NCBI RefSeq assembly: GCF_004403945.1
Contig: NZ_SOHM01000012.1
Location: 124,001-188,000, forward strand
Source of the DNA: Cryobacterium lactosi
Lineage (GTDB): Bacteria > Actinomycetota > Actinomycetes > Actinomycetales > Microbacteriaceae
Length of the DNA stretch: 64,000 bases
Direction of reading: 5' to 3'
How positions within the stretch are numbered: the first letter of the stretch is position 1; every line of letters begins with the position of its first letter. Position numbers and translations under genes: made by a program. The notes beneath the pieces are model-generated. The model saw only the letters and a list, made by a program, of their open reading frames with translations, did not search any database and was not told the origin of the DNA. Positions 26,823-34,831 of the stretch are shown here, in pieces.

Positions 26823-27530
26823 TCAGTTGATGGCGGCGGCGATGATGACGGGAAGTATGAGGGCCGCTGTGTTGTTGACACCGTGCAGCACTACGCCGGG
26901 CCAGATCGAGCCGGACCAGCGGAACAGGATGGCAGTGACAATTCCGACGAGGAATGCTGCGACCATGACCGGATTGATTCCGTGTGCGACCGCAAAAACG
27001 GCAGCACTCCCGATGATGCCGACCCATGGGCCCAAGCGGGCGAGCAGCGTGTTCGCGACTACGCCGCGGAAGAACGCTTCTTCTCCGATCGGGGTGATGA
27101 TCGAACCGGCCACGAAGGTGACTAGGAGCGACATCAGACCTCCCGCTGCTCCGGCCTGGTAGGTCGTTTGAATGTTCTGAGCATCGCCGCTCATCACTAT
27201 GTAGAGTCCGCTGCCAATTGATCCCACGGCGCAGACGACAATTCCCAGCGCAGCGCCGACGATCAGGTGTCGTTTTTTCGCGCGGCGAATTCCGAAGGCG
27301 GACAGTCCCCTGATGCGAATAACGACGGCGGCCGCCAACGCGATCATGCCCATCAGTCCGGAAACTACCAGCCCGACGACACCCGCGGTCGCGTCATCCT
27401 CGATGAGGGGTAAGGCCACCGCGACGAGGGCATACGACGCGGCGAAGGCCGCCGCGCCGGCGACAAGTTCGGGCCATCCCGGCGTGGTTTTTTGTCGTAC
27501 AACGAGCTGGTCATCGATGAAAGTGGTCAT
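26823..27530 (-). CDS. CPBP-family intramembrane metalloprotease
   Basis: Polytopic protein of 235 residues of the type II CAAX protease/bacteriocin-processing family. The catalytic motifs are present: E-E-A-F-F-R, the later F-A-V-A-H, and H-G-V-N-N. In bacteria such proteases often provide bacteriocin self-immunity or process peptides; which applies here is unknown. AGGAG precedes the ATG. It follows MerR regulator 3 by 65 bp, with a weak GC hairpin between them, and precedes a small membrane protein. Confidence 0.88.
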   Translation of the reverse strand: MTTFIDDQLVVRQKTTPGWPELVAGAAAFAASYALVAVALPLIEDDATAGVVGLVVSGLMGMIALAAAVVIRIRGLSAFGIRRAKKRHLIVGAALGIVVCAVGSIGSGLYIVMSGDAQNIQTTYQAGAAGGLMSLLVTFVAGSIITPIGEEAFFRGVVANTLLARLGPWVGIIGSAAVFAVAHGINPVMVAAFLVGIVTAILFRWSGSIWPGVVLHGVNNTAALILPVIIAAAIN

Positions 27531-27595
27531 TTGGTACTCCTGGTCGTACTTCGTGGGGGGAAAAATCGGGCTGCCCGGTAACAGCCGGGCCTTAC

Positions 27596-28381
27596 CTACA
27601 CGACTGAGCCCCCCGCTGCCGCCTTCGCGTCGAGAGCCGCTTCCAGGTCAGCGAGCAGTTTCGCATCCTCCGTGGCGATGAGATGAGCGCGGTACAGCAC
27701 TTCGAGCTGCGCGGAGTTGTACAGGTCCTGAGCAGCCGCGGCCAGGGTGTTCCTGGTGAACACGGTGCCGCGCGATCCCATGGAAGCAAGATTCATGAGC
27801 CTCGGATACTCCTCGACTGCACGGCGCAGGGCTGGGGCAAGAGCCGCGCCCAGACGCTGACGGGTGGCCCGATCGGCGTCCCCCGCGAGTCCCTCGAACT
27901 CAGCACTTGATTCAGTACGCGGCTCGTCACGTATCATGCTTGCCAGTTCGCTCATGGCCGATTCGTTAGAGATCCTCGAGAACACCATGATCATCGCGCG
28001 GTCGACCGGGGAAAGATCGACAGCGACATCGCTGAACTGCACCGGGAGTTCCGGGGGCGCTTTGTGCCGGAGGATCAGCGCAAGTTCGCTGCGGGCACGT
28101 TGCAGGCGTTGGATCGTGGCCTCAAGCTCAGCTTCAAGCACAATGATCACACCGTCGGCGTATTCGTCGGAGCGGCCAAGGGCGGAGATCTGCGCCAATG
28201 GCACACCCAGTTCGGCGAGCCGCGTGATCTGCAGCAGGCGCAGGAGGTCGGCGACTCCGTACTGTTTGTATCCATTCGGCTTTCGCTCAGGCACGTCCAG
28301 GAGCCCGACCTTGTGATAGTGCCTGACGGACTTGATCGTTGTGCCCGCGAGTTCTGCTAGTTGGCTAGTGCTCCATGCCAT
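27596..28381 (-). CDS. MerR-family regulator 3 (class I candidate)
   Basis: Regulator of 261 residues. The winged helix reads WSTSQLAELAGTTIKSVRHY and NGYKQYGVADLLRLLQI; the effector domain is helical and without conserved Cys. The YGVxDL segment groups it with the paralogue at 16407. It follows the SpoIIM-like remnant, whose reading frame runs across its start region, so it may be transcribed from the inverted-repeat promoter at 28563. Downstream are a CPBP protease, a small membrane protein and a septum-formation-like lipoprotein. GGAG lies 9 nt before the ATG. Confidence 0.91.
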   Translation of the reverse strand: MAWSTSQLAELAGTTIKSVRHYHKVGLLDVPERKPNGYKQYGVADLLRLLQITRLAELGVPLAQISALGRSDEYADGVIIVLEAELEATIQRLQRARSELALILRHKAPPELPVQFSDVAVDLSPVDRAMIMVFSRISNESAMSELASMIRDEPRTESSAEFEGLAGDADRATRQRLGAALAPALRRAVEEYPRLMNLASMGSRGTVFTRNTLAAAAQDLYNSAQLEVLYRAHLIATEDAKLLADLEAALDAKAAAGGSVV

Positions 28382-28435
28382 GCTGTTTTTCTCCGTTCTT
28401 CTCGGCCGTGAACAAGCCTGATTCGACGCAGTGCG

Positions 28436-28529
28436 AAGCCGAACACGATCGCGTTGAGGATGAGAAAGGCACGGAGATTTCCACGGTGGTCTGGAAAGGC
28501 TTGCGGTGGAACCGCGCCTGGTCTGTCAT
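28436..28529 (-). pseudogene. SpoIIM-like gene remnant (internal deletion plus frameshift)
   Basis: The start MTDQARFHRKPFQ matches MTDHVRFYRKPFQ of the intact gene at 45970-46605, and the 90 bp upstream are nearly identical in the two loci. After this the frame is lost, but the shifted frame reads RAFLILNAIVFGF, matching the first helix RVFLIINAIVFGF. Similarity then jumps to a sequence resembling the last codons of the intact gene before MerR regulator 3 begins. Most of the gene is deleted. The promoter region may still serve MerR regulator 3. Confidence 0.75.
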
Positions 28530-28562
28530 ACCTTCAATTGCACTCGACCCTGCGACCTGGCT

Positions 28563-28606
28563 GTAGTACCGCCGTGTCACCGAGACCTATGACACAGCGT
28601 CACTAC
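28563..28606. promoter_or_regulatory. 44-bp inverted repeat, LuxR-type operator candidate (copy 2)
   Basis: Arms GTAGTACCGCCGTGTCA and (minus strand) GTAGTGACGCTGTGTCA. Nearly identical to the copy at 46639-46682 and upstream of the SpoIIM-like remnant. Confidence 0.65.
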
Positions 28607-28702
28607 CGGACACCGATGCTCGCCTTCTGACGTGCGGCTTGGCTCGCTGTTCGCCTCGTACGAAGCAGGGCGTATCCGGTAGAACCGGACGCCACCCTGT
28701 AA

Positions 28703-29317
28703 TTAGAGCCAGCCGCGTTCGCGGGACAGGCGGGCGGCGTCGTAGCGAGTGGAAGTCCCGGTCTTCTGCATGCTGCTCGAGAGGTAGTTGCGAACCGTAC
28801 CCGATGCCAGATGCAGCCGTTTGGCAATGTCCTTCACGGAGTACCCGTCGCTCGTCTCGCGCAGGACGTCGACCTCGCGATCGGTGAGCGGGTTGTCGTC
28901 AACGACGGAAGCCTCAAGCACATCGTGTGCGATCCAGCGCCCACCCTCGTGCAGATGCCGGATGACGTCGGCGATTTCTTCGGGGTCGGCCGCCTTGCTC
29001 ATGAACCCGCGCACTCCGAGCTTCAGGGCACGACGGAGGACACCGGGTCTGGCGTGGCGGGTGAGCATGAGAATCGTCTGCGTGGGCAGGTCACGCAGGA
29101 TCAATTCGACGGCCTCGAGACCATCCATCCGGGGCATTTCGAGGTCGATGACAAGTACGTGTGGCCGGCATCGCAGAGTCGCTTCGACGGCTGCGGCCCC
29201 GTCTTCTGCCTCGGCAACGATCTCGATCGCGCCGCTGAGAGGAAGCAGGGCCGCCATCGCCGATCGGAGCAATTGCTCGTCGTCCGCGAGCACAACACTG
29301 ATCTTGTCGCCCGTCAT
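28703..29317 (-). CDS. NarL/LuxR-type response regulator (module 2)
   Basis: Regulator of 204 residues, a close paralogue of that at 17201. Receiver with DDE (12-14), phospho-acceptor Asp58 (VLVIDLEMPRMDG) and Lys in MSKAADPEEI; LuxR helix-turn-helix LTDREVDVLRETSDGYSVKDIAKRLHLASGTVRNYLS. Its start overlaps the kinase stop by 4 nt. The shared reading helix predicts cross-recognition of the inverted-repeat operators of module 1. Confidence 0.93.
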   Translation of the reverse strand: MTGDKISVVLADDEQLLRSAMAALLPLSGAIEIVAEAEDGAAAVEATLRCRPHVLVIDLEMPRMDGLEAVELILRDLPTQTILMLTRHARPGVLRRALKLGVRGFMSKAADPEEIADVIRHLHEGGRWIAHDVLEASVVDDNPLTDREVDVLRETSDGYSVKDIAKRLHLASGTVRNYLSSSMQKTGTSTRYDAARLSRERGWL

Positions 29318-30477
29318 CGTGGTACTCCCCCGGCTTCAGCGGTCGGGCGAGGAGAATCGTTGTTGTCTTCGGCATCGAGGATTGCCCAAACGGTAAACCG
29401 ACCGGGCGACCGGCGGGTATGAAGTTCGCCGTTTGCGAGCTCAATGCGTGCACGCAGGCGGGCGAGTCCCCTCAATTCGGATTCGTGGCCGTCGGCGACT
29501 CCGTCGTTCTCTATCTCGACACGACCCGGCGACACCGTGATCGACACGTGGCGCGGGCTGGCATGGCGCAGCAGATTCGTCGTGGCCTCGCGCAAGAGGT
29601 GTGAAAGCAGCGGATGAACCGCGATGGCTGGACCGCTGTTCTGACGTACCTGCACGTCGATCCCCGCGGCTTCGCACAGCCGTCGCGCGTTTTCGAGTTC
29701 GGCCGAAAACTCAATCTCGTGCCGGGCGTATGCCAGCTCCCTGGTCTTCCGGATCGTGTCGTCGACGAGCCGGCGAATCTCCCCAAGTTCGCTCTGCGCC
29801 CTGTCCGGGTCGATCACAACGAGCCGCTGCGCGAGCGCCGTCTTCAGTTTGATGACGTGCAGGGTGTGTCCTTGGATATCGTGCAGATCCCCGGCGAACC
29901 GCATTCGCTCTTGAGCGATCCCGAGCTCCGCCTCGGCCTGTTTTGCCCGTTCAAGACGACGCACGACCAGCCATGAGCGTTCGCTCACAGCGACGACACC
30001 GGCGATGAAGAGCGAGCCGGCAATGGGCAGGAGGATATACGAGTCGACGAGGTCCAGCGCGGGCGGACGTGTGATGAGAGCCGTGGCACCGACGAGCCCG
30101 ACGCCGAGAGAAAACGCGATGGTCATGAGTAACCGATGATTCGGCAGCCGCGCCATCAGCAGCGCACCGATGAGCGCAAACGGGACAAACCCCAACGGGC
30201 CCGCCAACGTCAGGGCACCGACCAGCCAAGCGCAGCCGGCGTAGATCAGGACGAAGACCGCGCGGCGCGGGTACCCATCGAGGCTCCATTCCTTCAACAC
30301 GACGAGGAAGATGAGGAGCCCAGCAACGACAATGAGCCCTTCCCACCAGGACTGGGCAGTGAGTACGACTCCGACAATGCTCAGAGGGGCGATCGCGACG
30401 ATCGCTGTGAGCATCGCGATTCGACGCATGCGTCGTGTTGTCGCTGCGTCTCCGGTCCCGCGGTCGGTGTTGGTCAC
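29314..30477 (-). CDS. DesK-type sensor histidine kinase (module 2)
   Basis: Kinase of 387 residues with about six membrane helices in the first 165 residues and short loops. HisKA_3 motif FAGDLHDIQGHTLHVIKL (His199); HATPase N-box LREATTNLLRHA. It starts at GTG 30477 inside an ATGTGA overlap with the small membrane gene and ends overlapping the regulator. It is the counterpart of the kinase at 17815. Confidence 0.93.
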   Translation of the reverse strand: MTNTDRGTGDAATTRRMRRIAMLTAIVAIAPLSIVGVVLTAQSWWEGLIVVAGLLIFLVVLKEWSLDGYPRRAVFVLIYAGCAWLVGALTLAGPLGFVPFALIGALLMARLPNHRLLMTIAFSLGVGLVGATALITRPPALDLVDSYILLPIAGSLFIAGVVAVSERSWLVVRRLERAKQAEAELGIAQERMRFAGDLHDIQGHTLHVIKLKTALAQRLVVIDPDRAQSELGEIRRLVDDTIRKTRELAYARHEIEFSAELENARRLCEAAGIDVQVRQNSGPAIAVHPLLSHLLREATTNLLRHASPRHVSITVSPGRVEIENDGVADGHESELRGLARLRARIELANGELHTRRSPGRFTVWAILDAEDNNDSPRPTAEAGGVPR

Positions 30478-30716
30478 ATCCGGCTCTCTGATTCTTTGCG
30501 CTTCAGCACCCTCATTACCGGAACCTTGGCCGCGAGCGCCGCTACGACCATGGCAAGGGCCACAAACTGGATGCCCTCATTCTGAATGAAGATCTCCGAG
30601 ATGTTATCGGGCAAGGATGCGAGTACCCCATTGTTGTTGCGCAGCCCGAAGTAGGCGATGAAGATTGTGCCGGAGAGCGCCGTGACTCCGTTGAGGGCGA
30701 GATTGAGAAGTTTCAT
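30474..30716 (-). CDS. Small two-helix membrane protein of the kinase operon (module 2)
   Basis: Protein of 80 residues, MKLLNLALNGVTALSG onward, with two hydrophobic segments and a basic tail, paralogous to 18951-19196. The conserved first-gene position before the kinase in both modules suggests a functional link, such as signal detection. GGAGA lies 10 nt before ATG 30716; a TTG at 30725 is the alternative. Confidence 0.75.
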   Translation of the reverse strand: MKLLNLALNGVTALSGTIFIAYFGLRNNNGVLASLPDNISEIFIQNEGIQFVALAMVVAALAAKVPVMRVLKRKESESRM

Positions 30717-30750
30717 AGTCTGCAACTCTCCTCGCCGCCCGGTTGTGACG

Positions 30751-30794
30751 GTAGTGACACCGTGTCATGGATCCCGGTGACGCGGTGGCACTAC
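30751..30794. promoter_or_regulatory. 44-bp inverted repeat, LuxR-type operator candidate (copy 3)
   Basis: GTAGTGACACCGTGTCA on one side and (minus strand) GTAGTGCCACCGCGTCA on the other, the cleanest of the four palindromes, 35 bp before the small-membrane-protein/kinase/regulator operon of module 2. Confidence 0.68.
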
Positions 30795-30932
30795 GGCAGC
30801 AGTCTCGCTGACCGTGCTGCTCTCAGGATGCAGCGCGACGGCCACACCCCACCGCGACGGTCAAGCGGGCGTGAGGTCACGTCGCCGATCGGTCGAGGAA
30901 ATTGAATCTTATGGAGCGTGTTGAGGCCCGGC

Positions 30933-30963
30933 TTGACCTGGGCCCAAGGTCATAGCGTGTGAT
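30933..30963 (+). promoter_or_regulatory. MerR-type promoter, class I (weaker), for Tap-like hydrolase 1
   Basis: TTGACC (30933-30938), 19-bp spacer with TGGGC-CCAA-GGTCA core, TGTGAT (30958-30963). The palindrome is less perfect than in the beta-lactamase group but spacing and -35 agree. Confidence 0.65.
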
Positions 30964-30993
30964 GGAATCTCACGCCGATACAAGGAGATTTGC

Positions 30994-32745
30994 ATGACAT
31001 CGACCGCCAACAATCGATCCGGAGCGAGGCCCTTGATCGCCGTGCTCGCTGTGGTCAGCATGGGGCTGCTGAGCGCCTGCAGCCCTACCGCTGCCGAAAG
31101 CGAGCACACCAAAATGCCCGACGTCGCCGCACTCGCCGGCCCGCTCGCCGACCAGGAACTCTCGTGGGATGACTGCGAGTACGTGGGCGCGCTCGATCCC
31201 GCAGACACCGACATCAGCAATGTGCAGTGCGCCACGATCAAGGTGCCTCGGAATTGGAACAACCCCGACCCCACAAAGACCTGGGACCTGCGCATCTCGC
31301 AAGCAAAGAACATCGAGACCGACGATCCCGATTACAACTCCACGGTGCTCATCCACCCGGGTGGTCCGGCTGCGCCCGGGCTACCCTTCGCCGCGCAGAT
31401 CCAGCAAGGAACGCCCGACCTGAGAGCGACCACCAACTTCGTGAGCTTCGACCAGCGCGGCATCGGCCAGAGCAGCATCGTGGAGTGCGAGTACCGGTAC
31501 GACCCGGCAGCGGGCGAGGAGGGTGAGCTCGAGGCGATCGCCACGGCCTGCTCCGACGACCCCGACGTGCGCACCGTCACCTCCGAACAGACCGCCTACG
31601 ACATGGACTTCATCCGCCATCTGGTCGGAGCGCCCTCGGTGACCTACTTCGGCTCGTCGTATGGCACCTGGCTCGGCACGTGGTTCGGGTCGCTCTTTCC
31701 TGAGAACATCGACCGGATGGTCTTCGATTCTGCCCTGGATGTCACCCAAGACTCGATGGAGCATTTCCTGTCGGCGCAATACACCGGCTTCGATCGACAG
31801 TTCCGCCTCCACCTCATGAATTGGATCGCTCGCAACGACGCCGTCTACGGTCTCGGGGACGATCCCGAAGCAATCTGGACGCGATACTTCGCGGCCACCG
31901 AGCAACCGGCGTTTTCGAAAGCGGCCGGGCTCGTCTGGACCAACACGGGAGCGTTGATCACGTTCAACAAGAATGTCGCCTACCCCGTCGCGGCCGAACT
32001 CGTGCAAAAGATCATCGCCGAGGGCGAGTCGGACGCCGACAGCCCGGCAGCCCCGACAGTCGATTCTGCAAGCGCGGCCTCCCGAATCCTGGACCGACTC
32101 GACCCGGAGGTTATTCCCACCGCACTTGTCGATGCCGCACGCACACAGATCGCTCTTCAATCACAGCCCGCTCCCGCAGAGCCGGAGACGCGCACCTTCG
32201 CCAGCACCGTTGACTTCGTCTATTGCAACGACGGTCAGTGGACGCAGGGGGCGGAGTATTGGACTGCCGAGAACGCGAAGACCGCCGCCGTCGCACCGTT
32301 CACCAAGCAACTGGGCCGACTCGACGCGCCGCCACTGTGCGCGTGGTGGCCGAGCGAGCTAAGTATGCCGGACCCGCCGGCGGACTTCCCCGAGACGCTG
32401 GTTATTCAGAGTGAACTCGACGCGCTCACCCCCCTGGAGAGCGGTCGAACCACCGGCACGGAGCTACCGAACACCAGCCTCCTCCTCATCGACAACGAAG
32501 GAGCGCACGGCGCCTTCCCGTACGGCACTGACGGCGTCGACACTGTGGTGTCGGAGTTCCTCGCGGGCGGTGACCGACCGGGTGCCATCACCGTCACGGG
32601 CGCCCGTCCCCTCCCGTTGGAAGCGTCAGTGTTCGAATCATGGTTGCCGCTCGACGAGCACGGTGAGCACACCGGCTCAGAGGACGGCCAACCTCTGTTC
32701 ACAGACCCCGGCATTCCAGCTCTGGACCATTCCGCGGGTCGCTGA
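30994..32745 (+). CDS. Tap-like alpha/beta hydrolase lipoprotein 1 (putative tripeptidyl aminopeptidase)
   Basis: Exported lipoprotein of 583 residues with lipobox LSAC (Cys29). Alpha/beta-hydrolase core: VLIHPGGPAAPGLPF oxyanion region, DQRGIGQSS, nucleophile GSSYGTWLG, and late acid and His in QSELDALTP and NEGAHGAFPYG. The layout matches secreted SlpD/Tap-like exopeptidases that remove peptides from protein N-termini, though many homologues are annotated without proof. AAGGAGA precedes the ATG. The paralogue at 51646-53271 also has a 19-bp-spacer promoter. Confidence 0.88.
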   Translation: MTSTANNRSGARPLIAVLAVVSMGLLSACSPTAAESEHTKMPDVAALAGPLADQELSWDDCEYVGALDPADTDISNVQCATIKVPRNWNNPDPTKTWDLRISQAKNIETDDPDYNSTVLIHPGGPAAPGLPFAAQIQQGTPDLRATTNFVSFDQRGIGQSSIVECEYRYDPAAGEEGELEAIATACSDDPDVRTVTSEQTAYDMDFIRHLVGAPSVTYFGSSYGTWLGTWFGSLFPENIDRMVFDSALDVTQDSMEHFLSAQYTGFDRQFRLHLMNWIARNDAVYGLGDDPEAIWTRYFAATEQPAFSKAAGLVWTNTGALITFNKNVAYPVAAELVQKIIAEGESDADSPAAPTVDSASAASRILDRLDPEVIPTALVDAARTQIALQSQPAPAEPETRTFASTVDFVYCNDGQWTQGAEYWTAENAKTAAVAPFTKQLGRLDAPPLCAWWPSELSMPDPPADFPETLVIQSELDALTPLESGRTTGTELPNTSLLLIDNEGAHGAFPYGTDGVDTVVSEFLAGGDRPGAITVTGARPLPLEASVFESWLPLDEHGEHTGSEDGQPLFTDPGIPALDHSAGR

Positions 32746-32760
32746 TCCGCCCAAGTCCCC

Positions 32761-32802
32761 GCCCCGCCCGCGAGCCACTTCCGGTCAAGGGCGAGGCGGG
32801 GC
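32761..32802. terminator. GC hairpin between convergent genes
   Basis: Perfect 8-bp arms GCCCCGCC and GGCGGGGC enclose a 26-nt loop between Tap-like hydrolase 1 and the convergent SDR gene. No U-tract. Confidence 0.5.
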
Positions 32803-32844
32803 ACACCCTGACCCCTCCGAGCCGGGCGGTCGTCACGGTATCCG

Positions 32845-33807
32845 TCAGGGCCAGATTGGAGCCGGTTCAGGAAGCGGGGAGGCGCCTTGCGGACGCAGGC
32901 CAGCGACCCTCGCCGGCTCTCGTACCGGGTCGGCCAGCCAGGAGTGCGTAAGCTCAGTCACCCGGCTCCCGTCCAGATCGGCGATCTTCAAGGCAACGAT
33001 CGCACGAGCATTCGGTGTCGTCTGGGTTCTCAGAGGTGGCTCCGCCGACTCGAGCAGGTCGACCACTACGGCAGCCACCGCTTCTGACGTCTCCGCCTTG
33101 GACGGCTCGAATTGGCGTTGAGTGCGAGCGAGCGACTTCTCCATTGCCGCACGGTAGGGGCCGGCGTCGTCCAGCATTCCCGGGATGTCGACGTCCGCAT
33201 TCGCGACGAAGGCGCTGGCGACGGCCGCCGGTTCGACAAGGCACACCGTCACTCCGACGGTTCTCGCCACAGGGTGCAGGCTCTCCATGAAGCCCTCGAG
33301 GGCGAACTTGGACGAACAGTACGCTTCGTTGAACGGCTGCCCCAGGGCGCCGGCGATGCTACTGATGCTGAGTATCCGACCGCGCGATGCACGCAATAGC
33401 GGGAACATTGATTTCGTGATTGTGACCGCGCCGAAGAAATTGACCTCCATACAGGCGCGAAAATTCTGCATCGTCATCAGCTCGATAGTGCCCAGGCCCG
33501 CTGAACCAGCGTTGTTGACGACGGCGTCCAGTCGCCCATAGGTATCGTCGACGTAGCTCCGGACCTTCTCAACCGACTCCGGGTCAGTGACGTCAAGGTG
33601 CTGCACGTCGAGCGCCACTCCCTGGGCCTCTGCAGCGATAAGCAGCTTCCGCGATCCGTTGGGGTCGCGCACTGTCGCGATAGTCCTCCATCCCGCTTGA
33701 GCGAGCGCCAACGCCGAAGCCATACCGATGCCTGATGACGCACCCGAGATGAGCACTACTCCCCCTGGTGTGATTGAAGTTTCGTTTGATGTTGATGGTG
33801 TAGTCAT
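32845..33807 (-). CDS. SDR-family oxidoreductase (retinol-dehydrogenase-like)
   Basis: NAD(P)-dependent short-chain dehydrogenase of 320 residues. Cofactor motif SGASSGIG, NNAG, catalytic Ser in SISSIAG and Y-C-S-S-K are intact; the C-terminal extension is long, as in retinol-dehydrogenase-like members. ATG 33807 coincides with the expected transcription start of the promoter at 33814-33856, so the message is probably leaderless. It lies beside another SDR, an MFS transporter and a GMC oxidoreductase that share this promoter type, which suggests one small catabolic or detoxification route. Confidence 0.9.
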   Translation of the reverse strand: MTTPSTSNETSITPGGVVLISGASSGIGMASALALAQAGWRTIATVRDPNGSRKLLIAAEAQGVALDVQHLDVTDPESVEKVRSYVDDTYGRLDAVVNNAGSAGLGTIELMTMQNFRACMEVNFFGAVTITKSMFPLLRASRGRILSISSIAGALGQPFNEAYCSSKFALEGFMESLHPVARTVGVTVCLVEPAAVASAFVANADVDIPGMLDDAGPYRAAMEKSLARTQRQFEPSKAETSEAVAAVVVDLLESAEPPLRTQTTPNARAIVALKIADLDGSRVTELTHSWLADPVREPARVAGLRPQGASPLPEPAPIWP

Positions 33808-33813
33808 CTGTTG

Positions 33814-33856
33814 AGATTAGAAAAAGCAGCGGGAGCCTGCATCCGTGGAACCACGG
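33814..33856 (-). promoter_or_regulatory. CCGTGGTTCCACGG box with TAATCT -10, for the SDR
   Basis: Minus strand: palindrome CCGTGG-TT-CCACGG (33856-33843), exactly 23 bp, then TAATCT (33819-33814). The same architecture occurs at 36139, 36217 and 55670. Confidence 0.68.
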
Positions 33857-33889
33857 ACGAACGCGAACGTGCCTCACCACCGCTCGTCT

Positions 33890-34747
33890 TCAGCCCAAAT
33901 GCCGGACCCCGGTGCCAAGCCCGAGCATTTCGGCACTGGCGGTCCAGAGGGAACGAGCCATGTCATCGTCGGCCCCTTGCGGATTGATTCGCCGTGCCAC
34001 CGCGTGCGCTTCGAAATAGTTCCCCGGCACCCACTCGTCATGTGGCAGTGCCTCCGCGAGCCACGCGAGCTGGTCCGCACCCCTCTCGGAAGTGCCAAGA
34101 AAACCCTTCACCAGGGGGTTTCTGTAAACCAGCCGCATGATGATGCTGCTCGACTCCGCAGCAAACCCAGTCCTGATGAATCCGGGATGGAACGCGGCGG
34201 CGCTCACCCCAACACGCTGGAATCGGTTGTGGAGTTCGCGTGTGAACAAGATATTGAGCAGTTTGGCGTCGCCGTATGCCTTGTGTGGCGTGTAGCGCCG
34301 ATCGTTGTTCAAGTCACTCAGATCAACGTTTCCGAACAACCGAGCCGCCACACTTGAGGTCTGAATGACGGTCGCCTCACTCCGGATCAGCGTGTCGAGG
34401 AGGAGGTTGGTGAGAAGATACGGCGCAAGATAGTTGACCTGCAAGGTCGTTTCGAAGCCATCGATGGTTGTCGTCTTCGCCCCGAAGACCCCGCCGGCGT
34501 TGTTGGCCAGAACGTCGATCCGGCCATACGCCTCCGCCAGCGACGCAGCAAGCGACCGCACGTCGTCCAGACGTGAGTAGTCGGCAAGAAAGTACGGTGC
34601 GTCGATCGCCTCGGCAACAGCGCGGGTCTTGTTCGGCGAACGTCCGACGACGACGACATCGTGTCCATTTTCTCGGAACCGGCGGGCAGCCGCCGCGCCG
34701 ATACCGTCACTGGCCCCGGTGATGACAATGCGCTTCTTAGATCTCAT
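33890..34747 (-). CDS. SDR-family oxidoreductase (retinol-dehydrogenase/WWOX-like)
   Basis: Short-chain dehydrogenase of 285 residues. TGASDGIGAAAAR cofactor loop, NNAGG, catalytic Ser in QTSSVAARLFG and Y-G-D-A-K with LLNILFTREL following, as in WWOX/RDH-type members. ATG 34747 has GGAG 5 nt upstream; a longer form runs toward the MFS gene. It follows the MFS transporter by 84 bp on the same strand and is probably cotranscribed. Confidence 0.9.
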   Translation of the reverse strand: MRSKKRIVITGASDGIGAAAARRFRENGHDVVVVGRSPNKTRAVAEAIDAPYFLADYSRLDDVRSLAASLAEAYGRIDVLANNAGGVFGAKTTTIDGFETTLQVNYLAPYLLTNLLLDTLIRSEATVIQTSSVAARLFGNVDLSDLNNDRRYTPHKAYGDAKLLNILFTRELHNRFQRVGVSAAAFHPGFIRTGFAAESSSIIMRLVYRNPLVKGFLGTSERGADQLAWLAEALPHDEWVPGNYFEAHAVARRINPQGADDDMARSLWTASAEMLGLGTGVRHLG

Positions 34748-34831
34748 GATTTCTCCAGGGTGCTTGGTGGGGCGCCTCGAGAGGAGCCCAGGTGCATTCG
34801 CGATTCTGATGTGGGGGTTCGGCATGGCGTC

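Noticed and set aside
27540..27600. Terminator between MerR regulator 3 and the CPBP gene
   Set aside because: Only competing 5-bp GC stems are seen; too weak to claim that the operon is split.
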